A stretch of 64,000 nt of DNA from Eopsaltria australis (Eukaryota > Chordata > Aves > Passeriformes > Petroicidae): positions 1,182,994-1,246,993 of the forward strand of contig JAVTVJ010000550.1 in the NCBI GenBank assembly GCA_034509425.1, written 5' to 3'. The notes under the pieces are model-generated. The model worked only from the letters and a program-made list of their open reading frames with translations, ran no database searches and was not told where the DNA came from. Below are positions 63,801 through 64,000 of the stretch, piece by piece; within the stretch, counting starts at the first letter, position 1; each line of letters begins with the position of its first letter. Position numbers and translations under genes: made by a program.

Positions 63801-64000
63801 CTTCCAACAGCTACTCTCTTCAGTCTCAGAATATTGATGTCTGGCTAATGAGATTCTCATGGATTTGAATCTCTTTGGGTTTTTTTAAAAGATGCATAGC
63901 AAGACTGATCATTTTGAGAACTGAATCCTAAATTCTTTATGCATGACCAGTCTGTGCTGAAACATGGGGACACAAAGGGATCAGAAAACCTGACAAGAGG
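60856..64000. other. Intergenic, no recognised content
   Basis: AT-rich with no identifiable gene or repeat. The 124-codon minus frame at 63486-63860 is AT-rich, lysine- and phenylalanine-rich and unlike any family I know. Confidence 0.65.

Noticed and set aside
63486..63860. 124-codon minus frame near the right edge
   Set aside because: AT-rich composition, no recognised domain and no context; treated as chance.
1..64000. CRISPR arrays, operons, phage or bacterial mobile elements
   Set aside because: The gene structure, spliceosomal introns and CR1 LINEs show vertebrate nuclear DNA; no regularly spaced repeats were seen.

Overview
The window looks like avian nuclear DNA, most likely from a songbird. 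It is AT-rich and repeat-poor. The clear interspersed repeats are CR1 LINE pieces, and there is a decayed RhoGAP gene fragment of the TAGAP-like type that I recall being multiplied in passerines. The clade call is inference; 'bird' is well supported by the CR1 elements and low repeat load.

One real protein gene is present: the 5' part of MBOAT1, a membrane-bound O-acyltransferase (lysophospholipid acyltransferase), on the minus strand. Eight coding exons could be placed to the base. From 5' to 3' they are 44654-44743, 22004-22149, 21407-21484, 18011-18106, 7926-7981, 5636-5690, 2795-2978 and 1001-1193. All introns have GT-AG ends, the phases fit throughout, and 299 codons plus one base are in the window. 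The remaining exons, with the catalytic Asn and His, lie beyond the left edge.

Layout: 1-44653 is the MBOAT1 transcription unit downstream of exon 1, with a 22.5 kb first intron and a 10 kb fourth intron. Introns hold CR1 fragments (10929-11571 +, 14069-14460 -, 18641-18692 -, 35585-35714 +), small tandem duplications and a 72-nt near-perfect hairpin (12383-12454). From about 44330 to 45150 lies a CpG-island promoter with GC boxes and a G-quadruplex motif. From 45150 to 64000 is upstream intergenic DNA. It holds an ancient CR1/L3-like LINE relic (46690-47580), a RhoGAP pseudogene (51621-52449), an ancient SINE-like relic (54699-54955), an LTR-like piece ending in typical U5-type sequence (about 58966-59480), and CR1 3' ends at 59884-59935 and 60560-60855. 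No second intact gene was found.

The most interesting observation is an alternative reading frame. It starts at an ATG 7 nt upstream of the MBOAT1 start and stays open for 156 codons across exons 1-5 of the spliced message, ending at a TGA in exon 5. It could be a dual-coding region or translational control element, or a by-product of hydrophobic codon composition. The second is the intron 4 hairpin, whose two mismatches both become G:U pairs in the MBOAT1-sense RNA, as in a pre-miRNA-like fold.
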